Shown here: in pieces, positions 21,540 through 34,399 of the stretch
How positions within the stretch are numbered: position 1 is the first letter of the stretch
Layout of the letters: each line of letters starts with the position of its first letter
Origin: Ceratothoa steindachneri
Lineage: Eukaryota; Arthropoda; Malacostraca; Isopoda; Cymothoidae
Assembly: GCA_963969495.1 (NCBI GenBank)
Contig: OZ018338.1
Span: 45,577,206 to 45,641,205 of the forward strand
Direction of reading: 5' to 3'
Length of the DNA stretch: 64,000 bases
The notes under the pieces: model-generated
Databases searched by the model: none
What the model saw: the letters and a program-made list of their open reading frames with translations, nothing else
What the model was told of the DNA's origin: nothing
Program-made: the position numbers and the translations under genes

Positions 21540-21830
21540 GGACATTTAGAGATCGCCCGTCTCTCGACTAAGGAGAAGCTAAGGACAGGAAATGTGTCTT
21601 TAAGGCACACTTGAAGGCACTATAGGACTGGAATGAACGTACCAGAAAAGGCAGATCATACCACATTCTTGGGGTAAATACAGGAACAATCAGTAGGGTA
21701 ACAGATCCTGAGTTCATGGTTCTTGAAGCTAGGTTTGGGTCGTTGAAAAATACAGATGTAGCATTTAAGCTCTGATATGTAAGTGTAAGGCCCTAAAAAT
21801 GATTATGTCTCATAAAAGTTACAAAAATAC
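21540..21830 (-). repeat. LINE 3'-tail fragment, copy 1 of the composite
   Basis: Homologous to 35362-35640, where a minus-strand frame reads FAQRMWDDLHDM and SLGAFKRALKSHLF, the C-terminal signature of LINE ORF2. Linked in the same order and orientation to the mariner relic in both copies. A third scrap is at about 45330-45480. Confidence 0.6.
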
Positions 21831-22590
21831 AATTGTTTAAAAGGAAAGAAATGGTTTGAGCGATAGGTAGGGATAAATAAACAGATGTTATCGAGCATAA
21901 ATTTGGGAAAAATTGGATTTTTTATGCAAAATATTATGAAAAATGTGATATGTTATGAAATACATGGGTTTGTTTCCTCTCGATTTGAATTTTTATGCAT
22001 TCCCCCATTCGTAATGCTAAAATAAAGCCCAGTTTTTGTCAGGTGATCATGCGTTGGTCAACTATTTCGGGTCGGGTACTTAAATTTGACTCAATTTTTT
22101 TTTGTTCCTCCTTATGTTTGTCGATTATCAAGTTCTTGATATTTTCGATGAAATGAAAAAGGGTTTTGTATCCTTTTGGCGTTGTCAATCAGCTTTAGGA
22201 GAGTAACGTTAAATGTCCTTTAGTTAAGCTGCGCCACTTTTGACCTGGTCGGTAATTTGCTTTCCGAATAGTTCGGAAAGACACCCTTATTTTCTCATTA
22301 TGGATCATATTTTGATCTCACTTCGCCTGGGAATGATGATATTTTACCAAAAGAAAGTCCTCCTGATATTTTCGTGATAATTCGAGCTTTGGTTGTCCTG
22401 GCCTCAGAACGTCTACTTCTTCCCTCCGAGAGAATTGCCTCTTTTGCGGTAGTTGGGAGACTAGTGGTAGATGATAATGAGGTATTTAGTTATTTTGGTT
22501 ATCTTTATATAGTTTCATTTTTAATTTTACTAATATATTCATTAATGTTTCTAATTTCTTCGGCAGTCACACGAGCTTGCAGACGTGCAT
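21830..22590. other. A+T-rich spacer, possibly LINE 3' region
   Basis: This lies just 3' (minus strand) of the Jockey-like RT. I could not follow the C-terminal part of ORF2 through it with confidence. Confidence 0.35.
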
Positions 22591-22599
22591 TGCGATATC

Positions 22600-23568
22600 C
22601 GGCAACGATAATTTGACTTATATCGTCGGCGAATTGAATGCAAAGATTCCAGGGGTTGACGGGCTAGGAGATGTCGGCTGTATATATCGAGTAGATGGTC
22701 GGAGAGAGGCACCAGCTTGGGGCAAACCTGCCCGCAGCGGAAAGGTGGGGGTGGGGGGGCTTCCGTATTCCCTATACTGATATATGCTAATTTACCCAAT
22801 GACGTAGTCGCAGAGGATCTTCTCGAGCCTAGGATTTAACCCAGTTGCAGGATTTTATACTGCATACACCTTATCCAGACTTTATCAAAGGCCTTGGATA
22901 CGTCTCTACATAGGATGTCGATATAGCTCCGATCCTTTTTCGCTTGAGCAATTTTCTCCGTAATGACATTTATTGCCATCTCGGTGCTTCTCCTTTTCCT
23001 GAAGCCATAATGCTGGTTGTTATTGGGCGAGTTTTCTTCCAGGTGCTTGACGAGTCTTCTGTTTACGATTTTCTTGAAGAGTTTTCCCCCAATTTCCAGA
23101 AGGGATATTGGGCGATAGTTCTTCTTTCTCGTCCGGGATTCTCCATGTTTGTCTATAATGATCATCTTAGTCTTTTTGTATGCGTCAGGAAAGCAGTCTA
23201 CATTTAAGCAGGCATCGTAGATGTTTAGTATACCTTCCCGGACGCATCTCGGCACTTTGACGAAGTTGATCTTCGTAAGCCTCGATCGACCGGCTGCTCT
23301 TTATTTCGAAAGAGTAAAGTGCGCTTTTTAGTTCTTCTGGCGTAACTTCATTTACTTCATCTTCTTCTTCCCTGATCACCCGGTGGTTCGGATGCGTCCT
23401 ATCTATGATCTCGTTCAGCTCATCTATTATTTGATTTTCAAAATCGATGTCAAAGCCTTCACTTTCTTCTTCACTGATTCTGAAAGTTTTTTTCCAGTGT
23501 TCTTTAAGAATCCCCTCTATTTCATTGTCTTCCGCATTTAGTTCACTGTTAGCATCTTCGAGTTCCAT
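22600..23568 (-). pseudogene. Jockey-like LINE A: reverse transcriptase
   Basis: A minus-strand frame runs from an acidic linker through NYRPISLLEIGGKLFKKI, YGFRKRRSTEMAINVI and RDVSKAFDKVW. After frame breaks at a C-run (22744-22757) the rest is readable in another frame: LSPTIYSIYTADIS and CIQFADDISQI, the latter being the catalytic box (FADD, about 22621-22634). So the palm is present but frameshifted. Thumb and C-terminus are not clear. The order fits ORF2 of a Jockey-type LINE with its endonuclease upstream at 24-24.8 kb. Confidence 0.85.
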
Positions 23569-23978
23569 TTTTTCTTTCTGGGGAATTCCTTTGAGCTTTT
23601 TGATCTTAGTCTAGAATTCTGCTAGAGTAACTTCGCTATCAAGTTCCTTTATATCCTCGTTCCACCTTTGTTCGTTATTCGTAGATCAGTATCTTAAGTT
23701 CTTATTTGATTTCTCTTGTACGGTACATTATTTTACCTGATGTTTCCATGGTGATGCTTCTTTGATATAATTTTTTCAGTTCACGGTGTAAAACTTTCAT
23801 ATGAGTGGTCCATTTTTACACAGATTTTATTCGGTACGCGGTTTTGGGAACGAACTGTCTGTTCGCCTCTATTAATTAGTCCTCCAGCCTTTCTATTTCC
23901 TCGTCAATCTCTTCGAGCGTGGCTTCTTCAAAGTTTTCCGGGATGTAGTTTCTGAGCAAGCACTCATAATTATCTCAA

Positions 23979-24845
23979 TTAGCCCATTGTAGTCCTTGCT
24001 TGCCGGTCTAGAATTGCTATAGGGTTTACATTAATTTGAAGGTTAATCCCTATATTGTCGCTACAATGTATCACTACAGGGGTCATGAGATAATTAAAGG
24101 GAAGGAGGAAATTGGCCAAGCAGATGTCAGGTATGGTGGCTGATCTTTCCGTGATGTAAGTTCGAAAGTCGGGACCAAGTCTCTGGACAATGTTCTTGTC
24201 CAAGAGGGTGTCCAAGCAACTACCTATCCCCTTTGTGCGAGTATACCCGGACTCTGCACAGCGTGTATTTAGATTACCCATTAGAATGGTGGGGCCCCTT
24301 CGCCTGAATATACTCGTGATAGTTTGGTTAGGTAAATAGTGGTACCTCGGGAGTTGATATCCCGTGGCCATGACCATTTTCCCCAGGCTCATGTCTATCT
24401 CATTTGCGAGGTAAAACTCTTCTAGGTTCCTGAGTTGCTTGTACTTGATTCCCTTTTTACCACAATAGCCGCTCCAGCGTAACCTTCCTTTGAAGTGGTT
24501 AACACTTCGTAATTCCATACTTTGATGGTTTCACCATTAGTCTAGACTCCGTGTTCTAAAATTAGGATTATATTGGCATCAATTGGTGTTAATGATTAAG
24601 ATTCTTAGGTTGTTTCTATGCATTGTAAGGTGTATTTTATCTTCTTTGTAGTCTGGGGTCCCTATTAGGGACAGTCTTCGGCGGTGGATGGTTATAATTT
24701 TCTTCCTTGATTGATTCCTTATGTTTATTCTTGTTTTTATTTTTATTTTGGGGGCTAGGAGGTTTAGACGTGATTCTAGAAGCCCTTTGTGATATGATGT
24801 TGTGGACTGGCTTGCTTTCCACTTCTGAGTCAGATTGCGAGTCAT
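23979..24845 (-). pseudogene. Jockey-like LINE A: AP endonuclease domain
   Basis: The minus-strand frame holds GPTILMGNLNTRCAESGYTR (the GDFN block, with Asp changed to Asn), GIGSCLDTLLDKN, RSATIPDICLAN and VIHCSDNIGI (equivalent of the SDH block, His lost). Active-site substitutions show it is dead. A 5' piece (24579-24845) is basic and repetitive and lacks a motif. Confidence 0.8.
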
Positions 24846-25076
24846 TTAGTAGTGGTCTCTTCCTCTTGACATTCTTCTATTTCGTTTTCAGATGTTACCT
24901 GCTTCTCTTGGTCATCTAGAGTTGACGGTTTGGGTTACCCGACCGCCATATTCAAAGTTTTGCCGAATCTTGGGTTTGGGGCACCCTGACTGTTGGCAGA
25001 TTTTTAGCTTGGAGCATTAAATTCAGCTCTTTCTCGTAGCATCCTGGTGCCCCCATGTTCGTGATGTGGGCGTAAA

Positions 25077-25830
25077 TTATGCTTGTTGAACCTTTGCGCT
25101 CATCTCACTGTTTAAATTTGTCGTGAGGTTCGTCATTTTAGGTGTGTTTATTGAAGCTGCGGCCGCATAGCTCTGGTTGCTTCGACTTCGCGCATCCTCT
25201 TCTTTTCTTCTTATAATTTCTTTTCTCTTTGGGCAGTTTAGGGCCATGATTCTGTGTTCACAGCCAGAGTTCAGACATTTTTTGGCTGTTACCGCACAGT
25301 CTTTAAACCCGTGTCCCTCTTTGCAGCACTCAGAACATTTCTTTTTATCTTGATCCAAGCAGTTAATGCTGGTATGTGTCTCTAATTTGTAGCAGGAGAA
25401 GGACAATTGGATGTTATGAAACTTCTCCTGTTCTAGGTTTTTAGATGGAATTCTCATATTAGATACGAGAAGTCCCTCTGTCTTAGCTTTGATAGCCATC
25501 TCCGTGGATTTGAATTGGACCTTGAACACATGGGTATGGTTTTTGAACTTCAGGAGTTCTCTAATTTCGGCCCATCTATGGTTTTTATCAATTTCTTCTT
25601 TTATTTCTCCTATTGGTTGTTCCCCAATCCAGCTCTCGATCTGACGGCAGACAATACTTCAGTTTGCCGCAACTTGACGTGGTCGTGTGTGTGTGTGTGT
25701 GGGAGGGGTGCGTACTTAAAGTTCAATTTTTTTAGCGCTGTTGTTCCGTTAGCTGAGCTCAGCTCGAGCGTCCTTACTTCAAAGGTAAGAATGCAGAGAA
25801 GCACGAATATTATTCGGTAAGAAAACTTTA
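25077..25830 (-). pseudogene. Jockey-like LINE A: ORF1 (gag-like, zinc knuckles)
   Basis: A 150-residue minus-strand frame contains FKSTEMAIKAKTEGLLVSNM and three CCHC-type knuckles in sequence (CYKLETHTSINC; CSECCKEGHGFKDC; CLNSGCEHRIMALNC), the standard nucleic-acid-binding end of Jockey-type ORF1. The N-terminal RRM-like part (GEIKEEIDKN...KNHTHVFK) is in another frame to about 25.6 kb. The same arrangement is in LINE B at 63.2-63.5 kb. The (GT)n tract at 25683-25701 lies upstream. Confidence 0.8.
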
Positions 25831-26740
25831 CGTATGCACGTCAAGTCTTAACAGCGAATAACTTTCCGTCCATAATAATGGTAGAGCTTGATGAAGAAGT
25901 CAAATAACTGCTAAATTAAAGGTTAGCATTGCAAAGCACAGCAAGATTTCGGGGTGAAAACTATCGCAAGGCTAAAACCATAATAAAGCAATAATGAGTG
26001 AAAACTCAAAGAAAATTAGCCCAAAATCTGATATAAATTATGAGTCGTACCCAAAAAACTGACTACTTCAACCAGAAACCGGATTATCGTTTAAGTACCA
26101 GAACTCTACAGCTAACTACATACTGAACAAGAATCTATTGATAAAACAAGTAAATAACAACATCGCTAAAACTAAACGATAACAAATATAACCATGCAAT
26201 AACACAACAACATATCACCAAGGCTTGAATGCCATGAAAGCAATTCAAGTTCACAACAGTAATATGACCACACACAAACAACCTTAAAGAAAATAAGAGA
26301 GGTAACCTATAGCTTTCTTCTCATTTCGCCACTATTTTTCCATAAACCTTCATATTTGACCTATGTATTTCTTTCCTATACACTTACCTCACTAATTTTA
26401 TTTGATCTGATCAGATTTGAACCAAAATTAATTTGAGTTCGGTTATTGCCTGATTACAGCATATTTAAGTGTCAAGAAAAAAATTAAATCTTATGTGCAT
26501 TTTATTATGCAGTTAAGTGTGCTGAATTAGAATTTGCTAACAAATATTTCCCATGACGTAAGATTTTCTTGCAAATTGCCAATTTAATAGTTATGCAATT
26601 GATACAGAATTCCACGATACTATCAATGTATTTCGCTCTCTAAGTCAGATTAAATATGTCCATTGTAATTAATTCATCAATATATAATGAATAAGCATGT
26701 ATTCCAGCATTATATAATGCATTAAACTACATTTGATTAT
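25830..26740. other. A+T-rich spacer, no feature recognised
   Basis: No reading frame, repeat or RNA signal that I can support. Confidence 0.5.
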
Positions 26741-26744
26741 TTAC

Positions 26745-27975
26745 TTCTTCGTTTGTAAGACGTCTCAGGTAGGCCACGCTTCAGGTTCCAGCAGAAATCA
26801 CCCAGCAGAGCAGTGCTCATTTTTCCCTTATACCTGTTCCCCATTGACTCTATATTTTGATGGAACTTTTCTCCATATTCATCACTCACATCTCCTGCAT
26901 TCGCTAGGAAGAAAGACAGATGAGAATAAAGAAAGTGTATCCTAGTGGCATATTGCATCCGAGATCTTGGTAGCACTTGATTAGGCTGTCCACTATAAGC
27001 TCTCTCTGCGCACCTTGGTCTTTCCCACAAGTCCTTTGCATACATTTTTGAATGCATGCCAGGCCGTTAGTTTAGTTTCATTCATTGTTACCTCGAATTT
27101 ATCATTAACTATAAGATAAGAAACCTAAGGGCCTACGAATATGCCTTCTTTAAGCTTGGTATCACTTATTTTAGGGAAGATCGCTTTGGAAACATGGCTT
27201 GTTATGTTGCAGTGCTTTGGTAAATTGCTTCAGTAGGCCTAGTTTTATATCTAGTGGTACAAAAGGATTTTTTTCTTCTTAACTAGCGGCTCATGAATTA
27301 TATTATGGCATCCAGGCGTCATAGTTTCCCGAGGTGACCATTTTGAGCGTACATAATGTTCTTATCTGGCCCCCCCTGTCCCACTTGCAAAGGAAGCACA
27401 AAAACTTGCTGTATCCAGTTTGTAGCCAATTAATTAGCTCTACCTCTTTCAATTCCGTACAAATTAACTACTCATGTTTCTTGTAACTTATGCGATCTAG
27501 AATAAAAGCAAGTTTGCATTTATGAATAATCTCCACTCATTTGGTTCACAGGTGAGCTCTAGAGCATTGTATATGCCTTTAAAATCATCACAATAAGTCA
27601 AGTTGTTTTCAAAATGAAAAAATTGCTGTAGTTCTGCAGAACGCTTTCTAAATACTGTGTTTCAAGGATGTTCATCCAATAGGTTCCATTGTTGCAGACG
27701 TGAGGCCAACAGTTGAGTCTGTTGCTTAGTAAGTGTAAGATGACGATCTAGATCATTGAGTTCCGGTTGGGTGATAAGGTGTGATTTCTTGACAGATTCA
27801 AGATATGCTACATATGGTGTATCTTGAGTTCTGAATCGTCTGAGTTGCTCATGTCATCACATGGTTGTTCAGAGGGTGGCTGTAGTACATAAATCACACT
27901 TGAATGTCTAACTGGGCGAATAGCAGTCTGTAGATCTGGATACATGATAGATTTATTGCCTTCTCTGTTACAACC
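26745..27975 (-). pseudogene. CFLC-family protein, copy 2
   Basis: Minus-strand blocks in order: SIMYPDLQTAIRPVRHS (about 27.90-27.96 kb); ITQPELNDLDRHL and LLASRLQQWNLLDE (27.66-27.77 kb); YCDDFKGIYNAL and EWRLFINA (27.51-27.60 kb); FLCFLCKWDRG (about 27.37-27.40 kb); FPKISDTKLKEGIFVGP (about 27.13-27.18 kb); TAWHAFKNVCK; and the C-terminal frame with HFLYSHLSFFLANAGDVSDE, GEKFHQNIESM and LLGDFCWNLKRG (26745-26960). Frameshifts and stops occur throughout. Two CxxC pairs suggest metal binding; the function is unknown. Colinear with copy 3, 14 kb away, but diverged to protein-level similarity. Confidence 0.75.
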
Positions 27976-27979
27976 TGTA

Positions 27980-30640
27980 GTGAAATAAAATAAAATCAGA
28001 CTAAAAGTGGATATTACTGGATGTGATCACTTGCAGAAATACTGAAAGTACAACATAGTATGTATTTGATCTTTTTAATTGCTAAATCTCGTGAAAATGT
28101 ATTATAAACCAGGAAAATAAGCACATTGAATACCCACTTTTAATCTCTGTTAAGCAGAAGTAGCGATCCGCTTAATGGTCCTTTGAATCCCTCCAGAGAA
28201 TTGTTACGCCAAACATGAGGACAAGCCCTTTTCACCCAAGCAAAAAGGGAACTTGTACATCCGACAGGGCATATGTGAGGTCAAACACTTTACATCTAAA
28301 GTATAGCTCATAAAGTTTCTTCACATATTTAGTCAACTTTTTCTTGTAGTCTTAACAGAATTAATTCACATATATAGCAGTAACTGTCTGGAGAAGTTTT
28401 GCATTCTCTAGCCATTTTAGCTCTCTCTACTCTAAAGAAAAAGCACTGCAGTATCTGAAAAATTATATAAAAAGTGATAGCAACAAATATTAAATAAAAA
28501 AAAGCAATTATAATGTTACAAAATTATTAAGCATTGCGTAAGAGCTACGCCGGATTTAGATCCTAAAAACAAAAAAATATTGAGTATAATTTAATAAATT
28601 TCTTTGGCTAGTTTGACAAATACTTTAGGAACACCCTATTAAAATTATATCAAAATCCGTTCATAACCTTTAGAGTTATCAATTTTGGCCCAATCTTGTT
28701 TGCATTCAATCCCTACGGAACCATCAGTGTATTTAACATAAGTAAGATGGTAATTTTCGAGAAACTGGAGGGTCGCAGAAAGAAACAGATTTTATATTCG
28801 TTATTTACGCAAAATATGCCCCTAGAAAAGGTTATTCTCATTTCCGTTTGTTTTTTTTCATTCTTATACGTTGTTATTACTTGCGAGTTGTATTAAGGAA
28901 AGAGGTATTCAACATACAGAATCTTGGAGGTCGGACCGACAAGGGCCACGTAACCATTGTAAGCAACATGAATGAGGGATGTTTCCAAATTTTGCCAGTC
29001 CATAAGAGAAAAGATAATTATTATACAGAATAGAGGGGTATTGACGGCTGGCGAATTCTACACTCAATATGTCTTCGCTGCACCAATGCAATCGTAACTA
29101 AACTCTACCATTCATTGGCTCGTCCCAAGCCATTTATTTGAAAAAATCTACCCACAGGAGACCCAACGATGAGGCAAAAGGGAGAACAATACGAGAACCT
29201 TCTATTTCCCGTCTTTAATACGACGCAAGGGCGGCTACAAGTGTTTCCACGGCTTAGAAGGAGCTTTATGTAACATCCTTTGTTTATAATTAAAGCAAGA
29301 AGATGAGTTAGGCACACGTCCTCCTGTATAATAATCCCATGAATGCGTTAAATATCTTTCGAGGATTCTGGGAATTCGCACAGCTATCAAGCTGTATCTT
29401 CTATCCTGTCTCTTCTATCCCCGCTTTCTTTTTTTTATTGTTTCCTATCCCTTGCTTTTTTATTTAGTAGAGGCCTGCCAATATCCAATTACGTCGGATA
29501 ATATATACAAATAATGCAATCGCCAAATAAAGATCGCACCACGTCGTGGAAGTATGAAAGAACTAATCCAAGGAGCGATAAATAGTAGTAATTGAAAGCG
29601 GGAATGAGGAGATCGTTATAGCTAAATGCTTTGGCTCACAGGAGGAAATTAAAATGATCAATAAAGCAAAACCAACGAGGTCAACCAAGGGAGAAAAAGA
29701 CCGTTCAATCACCTGGTCCTTCACGGAAGAGGGAAGTTCGGCGTCGGAGTCTCTGATTATTCTATTAATTTTAGTGTTTCTCGCCCGAACAATTTGAAGT
29801 GTGGGGGACTGGTTGTTTCAAATTGTCACTTAGACAAGCACTAGTCCTAGATTTCCATATATGAGTAAACGACACAGTTAATGAATAAATAAGAATAAAA
29901 TCAAAATCAAAGATGTATAAAGTATGAGTCAATATAAAAGCATTGGGATTATTGTGCTCCAATCAAGTTCTTTAGAATGGGGACCATCAAGGCTGAGTAC
30001 GAAATCTACAAATCACTTTTGCGTTAATAGCAGCCTTCTTAGATGCTGTATGTTGTGATAATATTTATTTACTTCTCACTAAGATACCTTTTACAAACTT
30101 ATTTTATTAATTGCTCCCCCCCTTCCTCCACACACACACACACAGACTATAACAACAAATGAGCCGAATCAATGACTAGCATGGAAATGAGTTTCGATTA
30201 TCTCCAGAGCAAAATCTTAATAAGGGATTAAACTGATTATTGTCTCATTTAACAAAGTAAGTACAAAAATAATCTTTCAATTAGTAAGTCTAACACCCAA
30301 GGTGTAATAAGTATTTTCGAACATAAATCAGTTTAAAAGTACATAGAGTTCGTACTTGCACTTTAAGGGGAAAGTTTTTTTTTATTCATTTCATTCACGA
30401 ACTACTTTTTGTGGCTTATAATTTTTGAGGAAAAATTAGCATCCAAAAGGAAGTCTTCGGGTAACTCGCAGAATAAATGTGAACGTTAAGAAATAGCACT
30501 CTTTGAAAACGAATTAGCCAAAGACATGAATCAAACTATAATTTAAAGTACAGTATTGTTTAGCAGACATCATAATGATCATCATCATTACTAAATCTAT
30601 AAATTCAGAACGGGATTTTTGAGAGTATTTGAATAATAAT
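27980..30640. other. Long A+T-rich stretch, no gene recognised
   Basis: Only short frames without motifs occur on either strand. There is a (CA)n run at about 30129-30145 and no recognisable transposon protein. It could hold old noncoding repeats without partners in this window. Confidence 0.45.
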
Positions 30641-30654
30641 TTCATCTTAGGTTG

Positions 30655-30985
30655 GTTATGACTGCTCGAGTGTATCGTTAAATTGTGTTCCCCCTAATCT
30701 GTGTGCTTGATCCGCTATTGTTCAAGTTATCTTTTTACATAACGCCTGGAACGTTTGTACTGTGTTTTAATTTTGTTTTTTGCAGTGTTATTGCCTGTGA
30801 TTTCACCATTTGCTGTGTTGCTTTTTGTGCTTTTAAGTATTGTTTATTAGCTTGTCTGCCTTAGCTTTGTAAGACACTTGTTACCAGTTTCGGTTCGTTC
30901 GTTTGTGTCAACTGCTCGAGTGTATCTTTGAATTGTGTTCCCCCTAATCTGTGATGTGTGCTTGATCTGCTATTGTACATGTTCA
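30655..30985 (+). repeat. Direct repeats upstream of L2-like LINE (possible 5' UTR monomers)
   Basis: The words gactgctcgagtgtatc, aattgtgttccccctaatct and tgcttgat-gctattgt occur at about 30660-30725 and again at 30910-30985, about 250 bp apart. They lie just upstream of a pyrimidine-rich leader and the LINE ORF. A second short duplication (ttattgtgtcgctta, with cttatatagttaa) is at about 31270 and 31320. Confidence 0.6.
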
Positions 30986-31450
30986 TCTTATCAGTAAGTA
31001 ACTCTTTGTCATTTATTTATTTATTTATTTTTTACCTTTTCCTTGCCTCTCTTCTTCTCTCTGCTTCTTTCGCACCCACGTATTTTTTTTTTCAAGCAAC
31101 CTCGTTGTTACCTCCGCTTTGTCTTCCCGCCCACGCCCCCCCTTCCTCACCAACCGCTAATTCTGATTCGTCACTATTTTTTTCCCTCGTTTCTTGTTTC
31201 TATCGTAATTTTATTTGTTCACACTATTCGATTACTCTTTATTTTGTCTCGATGTTGTTTCTTCCGTTATTGTGTCGCTTAAGCCACTTTACTTATATAG
31301 TTAATTTGCTTTTCTCCCATTATTGTGTCGCTTAGCCACTCTACTTATATAGTTAACTAAGTTGTGTTATGATTGATAGGTTAACGATTCCATTCTCTCA
31401 ATGAAACTGCTACCAGTGTTTTTAAAAACACCCTTACTCACATTAATGCA

Positions 31451-33960
31451 TTGGGAATTTCTCGTTCCCGCCGCCAGACTAAACGTGGTTTCCGTTTAGC
31501 TCCTGCTCTTAGAAAACCTTTTTACTTGAATCAAGCCCCCCCACTTAACCCTGATTCTTTTCCACCTCCCCCTTCACCCGTTATCTCAGCGTCTCTCCTC
31601 AATGTCAGAAGCCTCTCGAAGAAGGCTGACTACATTCATGACCTGCTCGTTAACACTCAAGTCACTCTCCTAGGACTCACGGAAACTTGGCTTGCCCCTT
31701 CTCCTTGCTGTTTAAATCTCGCTACTCCTTATGGTTACGTCCACTCCCATACAAATTTGTCTAATGCTATATCTGATCACTTCCTTATCAACTTCAACTT
31801 CTCTATCCCATTCCATATACTTTCCCAGCTGACTTATAATCCTAAGCATTTCCGTCGACTAGGCGCCATTGATATTCCCTCCCTATCTAATGATGTGGCC
31901 TCCAAACTTCCTCCCATTGATGCTTCTGCTTCTCTTAACCAGATTCTCTCTTCTTTGGAGCAACCCCTTCTCACTTGTCTTGATGCCCACTCTCCCCTTG
32001 TCACCCCTTCGAACTCCCGTTGTCACTGTGCCCCTTGGTTCTCTATGGAACTCCTCCGTGCTCGGCAGTCCATGCGTGCCCATAAAAGAGTGCTTAGAAA
32101 GGCTCGCACCCGTGGGCAAGACACAACCCCTCTCTTACTGGCGTCCCGACTTGCGACAGCTTCATACGTGGCGAAATTAAAATCTGCTTGTGAAGCCTAC
32201 TCACGTAATATGCTTACTGATAGTAGGAATGATCCCCGTACCATCTTCCGCCTGCACTTCCGTCTTACTTCCCCAGCCCAGGTCTTCTCACCCATTAGCC
32301 CTGCTACTCTCTCAAATTTCTTCGCAGATAAGGTCACTAATCTCCGTGCCTCCCTCCCTCCGCCTTTTGTCCCGGCTCCTGCCATTCTCCCTGACTTCCC
32401 GCCCCAGCCGCTTATCGTTTTCCCCGCTGTGACCGCGTTGGAGTTTACAGCCCTGCTCTCTGGTTCTAATTAATCGGGCTCCCCAAAAAATATTTTTCCG
32501 CTATCCTCCCAACGCTTCTTCACCTGTTCAGCACTTCACTTGCAACTTGCCCACATCCGTCCGATTCTTAAAAAGCCTCAACTGAACCCCACTGACCCTT
32601 CCAATTATCGCCCGATTTCACAACTTCCTTTTATCTCTAAGTTTCTGAAGAGCGTGGTTGCTTCACGCATCAACAGTCACATCATGGCCTGTAACATTGA
32701 TGAAACCTATCAATCTGGTTTTAAGTCAGGTCACTCCACTGAAACCGTCCTTATCAATGTGTCCGATTGCTTACGAAGTGCTGCGGCCAGGGGTCGTGCC
32801 TCCATCCTCGTTCTACTCGACCTCTCCTCTACCTTCGATACCATTGACCATACAGTCCTACTTGATCGTCTCCACTCTTTCCTTAGCATATCAGGCACCG
32901 TGCTTGACTGGTTCCGCCTTTACCTCTCGTCTCGTACCCAATCCATTGCGATTGACAACGTTTCATCCGACTCTCCCCCTATTCGCTTCGGAGTGCCACA
33001 AGGCTCTGTCCTTGGTTCTTTACTATTTCGTATCTACCTTCTCACTCTTATTTCCCTTCTCCGTAATCTCGGTTTATCCTTCCACCTCTATGCTGATAAC
33101 ACTCAAATTTTAGTTTCCTCATCCCCCACGTCTCTTGCCTACTCTATCACTGACCTCCTGGCTGCCTACTCCTCCATTTCTGACTGACTCTTTACCAACT
33201 TCCTCAGGCTTAATCACTCTAAAACTGAGGTCCTATTCGTCGGCACCCCTGCTCTTGTCAAAAAATCTAAATCTCTTTTTCCCTTGCTTACTCTTGGCGG
33301 TAATATTATAGTTTTCTCTGACTGCGTTTTGAATCTGGATGTTGTTTTCAATGAGCATCTCTCATTTAAGCCTCCTATCCGCAATGTCAGCAAATCCTCT
33401 CTATGTTTCCTTCGTTACTTCTCTCGCATTCGCTCTCACTTTGATCGCCAAAGTCTTGAGGCAGCTGTTCATGCCTTCATCACCTCACGCCTTGACTACT
33501 GTAACTCTCTGCTTGTGAATCTGCCATCCTCCTCTCTCCGCCCCCTTCAACTTATGCAGAACTATGCCGCCCGGCTTCTCCTCCGTCACCCTCGCTTCTT
33601 TCCCTCGAAACTCTTGCTGCATGAACTGCACTGGCTCCCTGTCAGATGCCGTACTCACTTCAAGATACTTCTCTTCACATTTAAGGCCCTAAACAAATAG
33701 GCCCCGTCTTACTTTTTTTCTGCCCTCTCGCCACGCCATGTCCCTCGGGCTCTTCAGTCATCACATGCACCTCTTTTGAATATTCCTCGTTCATCCCTCT
33801 GTTCAATGGGGGACTGCTCCTTCTCAAACTGCGCCCCTAAGTTGTGGAATGCTCTTCTTGCTGAAATCAGGTCTTCTCCCCATCTTACCACATTTAAGTG
33901 TCTCCTAAAAACGCATCTTTTCAGAATTGCCTTCTTTCCCTCTTGAATTTCATTGAATTT
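31451..33960 (+). mobile_element. L2-like LINE C (endonuclease remnant and reverse transcriptase)
   Basis: The 5' frame (31451-32473) begins with the endonuclease start ISASLLNVRSLSKKADYI and LLGLTETWLAPS, then jumps from YGYVHSHT straight to ISDHFLINFNF, so most of the endonuclease is deleted. The RT follows: NYRPISQLPFISKFLKSV, YQSGFKSGHSTETVLI, LLDLSSTFDTIDHTVL, GVPQGSVLGSLLF and FHLYADNTQIL. The catalytic box is YADN, not YADD, which should abolish activity. A TGA at 33185-33187 and a TAG at 33698-33700 interrupt the C-terminal part (RPLQLMQNYAARLLLRH, ELHWLPVRCR, KLWNALL, TTFKCLLKTHLFRIAFF). Plus strand; 3' end near 34.0 kb. Confidence 0.88.
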
Positions 33961-34399
33961 CCATCATTATTTATTGCTTAATTTGTGCCATGAAAAATTC
34001 CATTATTCATTAAGTAAAATTTAATTAATGGGCGAAACTCAAAAAACTTGTGAGTATTGTTGTATTCACTTATTTTTTTCATTGAGTTTTTTTTAAGAAA
34101 ACCAAGAAATTGCTTCGCCACTTGCCCCTACGGGGAGAGCTTGCGCTTTGCTTCTACGATTAAAATCTAAAATTTTTAAAAAGGCAGCTATGGTTAAATT
34201 TTTATCGATTTTCTTTTAAAACATTATAAAGCATCGGATAATCATATTTATTTTTTCTGAACTAAACTGCTTTGTTTTTTCAAACTAAAGAAATTCTTAG
34301 AAATTATCTTGATAAAAATTTAAAATATACTTATTATTCAAATACTCCAAAAAATCCCGTTCTTAAATTATAGAGTTAGTGATGATGATGATGATGATA

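Noticed and set aside
31043..31335. Small hydrophobic membrane proteins upstream of LINE C
   Set aside because: Pyrimidine-rich leader DNA translates to Leu/Ser/Phe-rich strings in any frame; no start context or family supports it.
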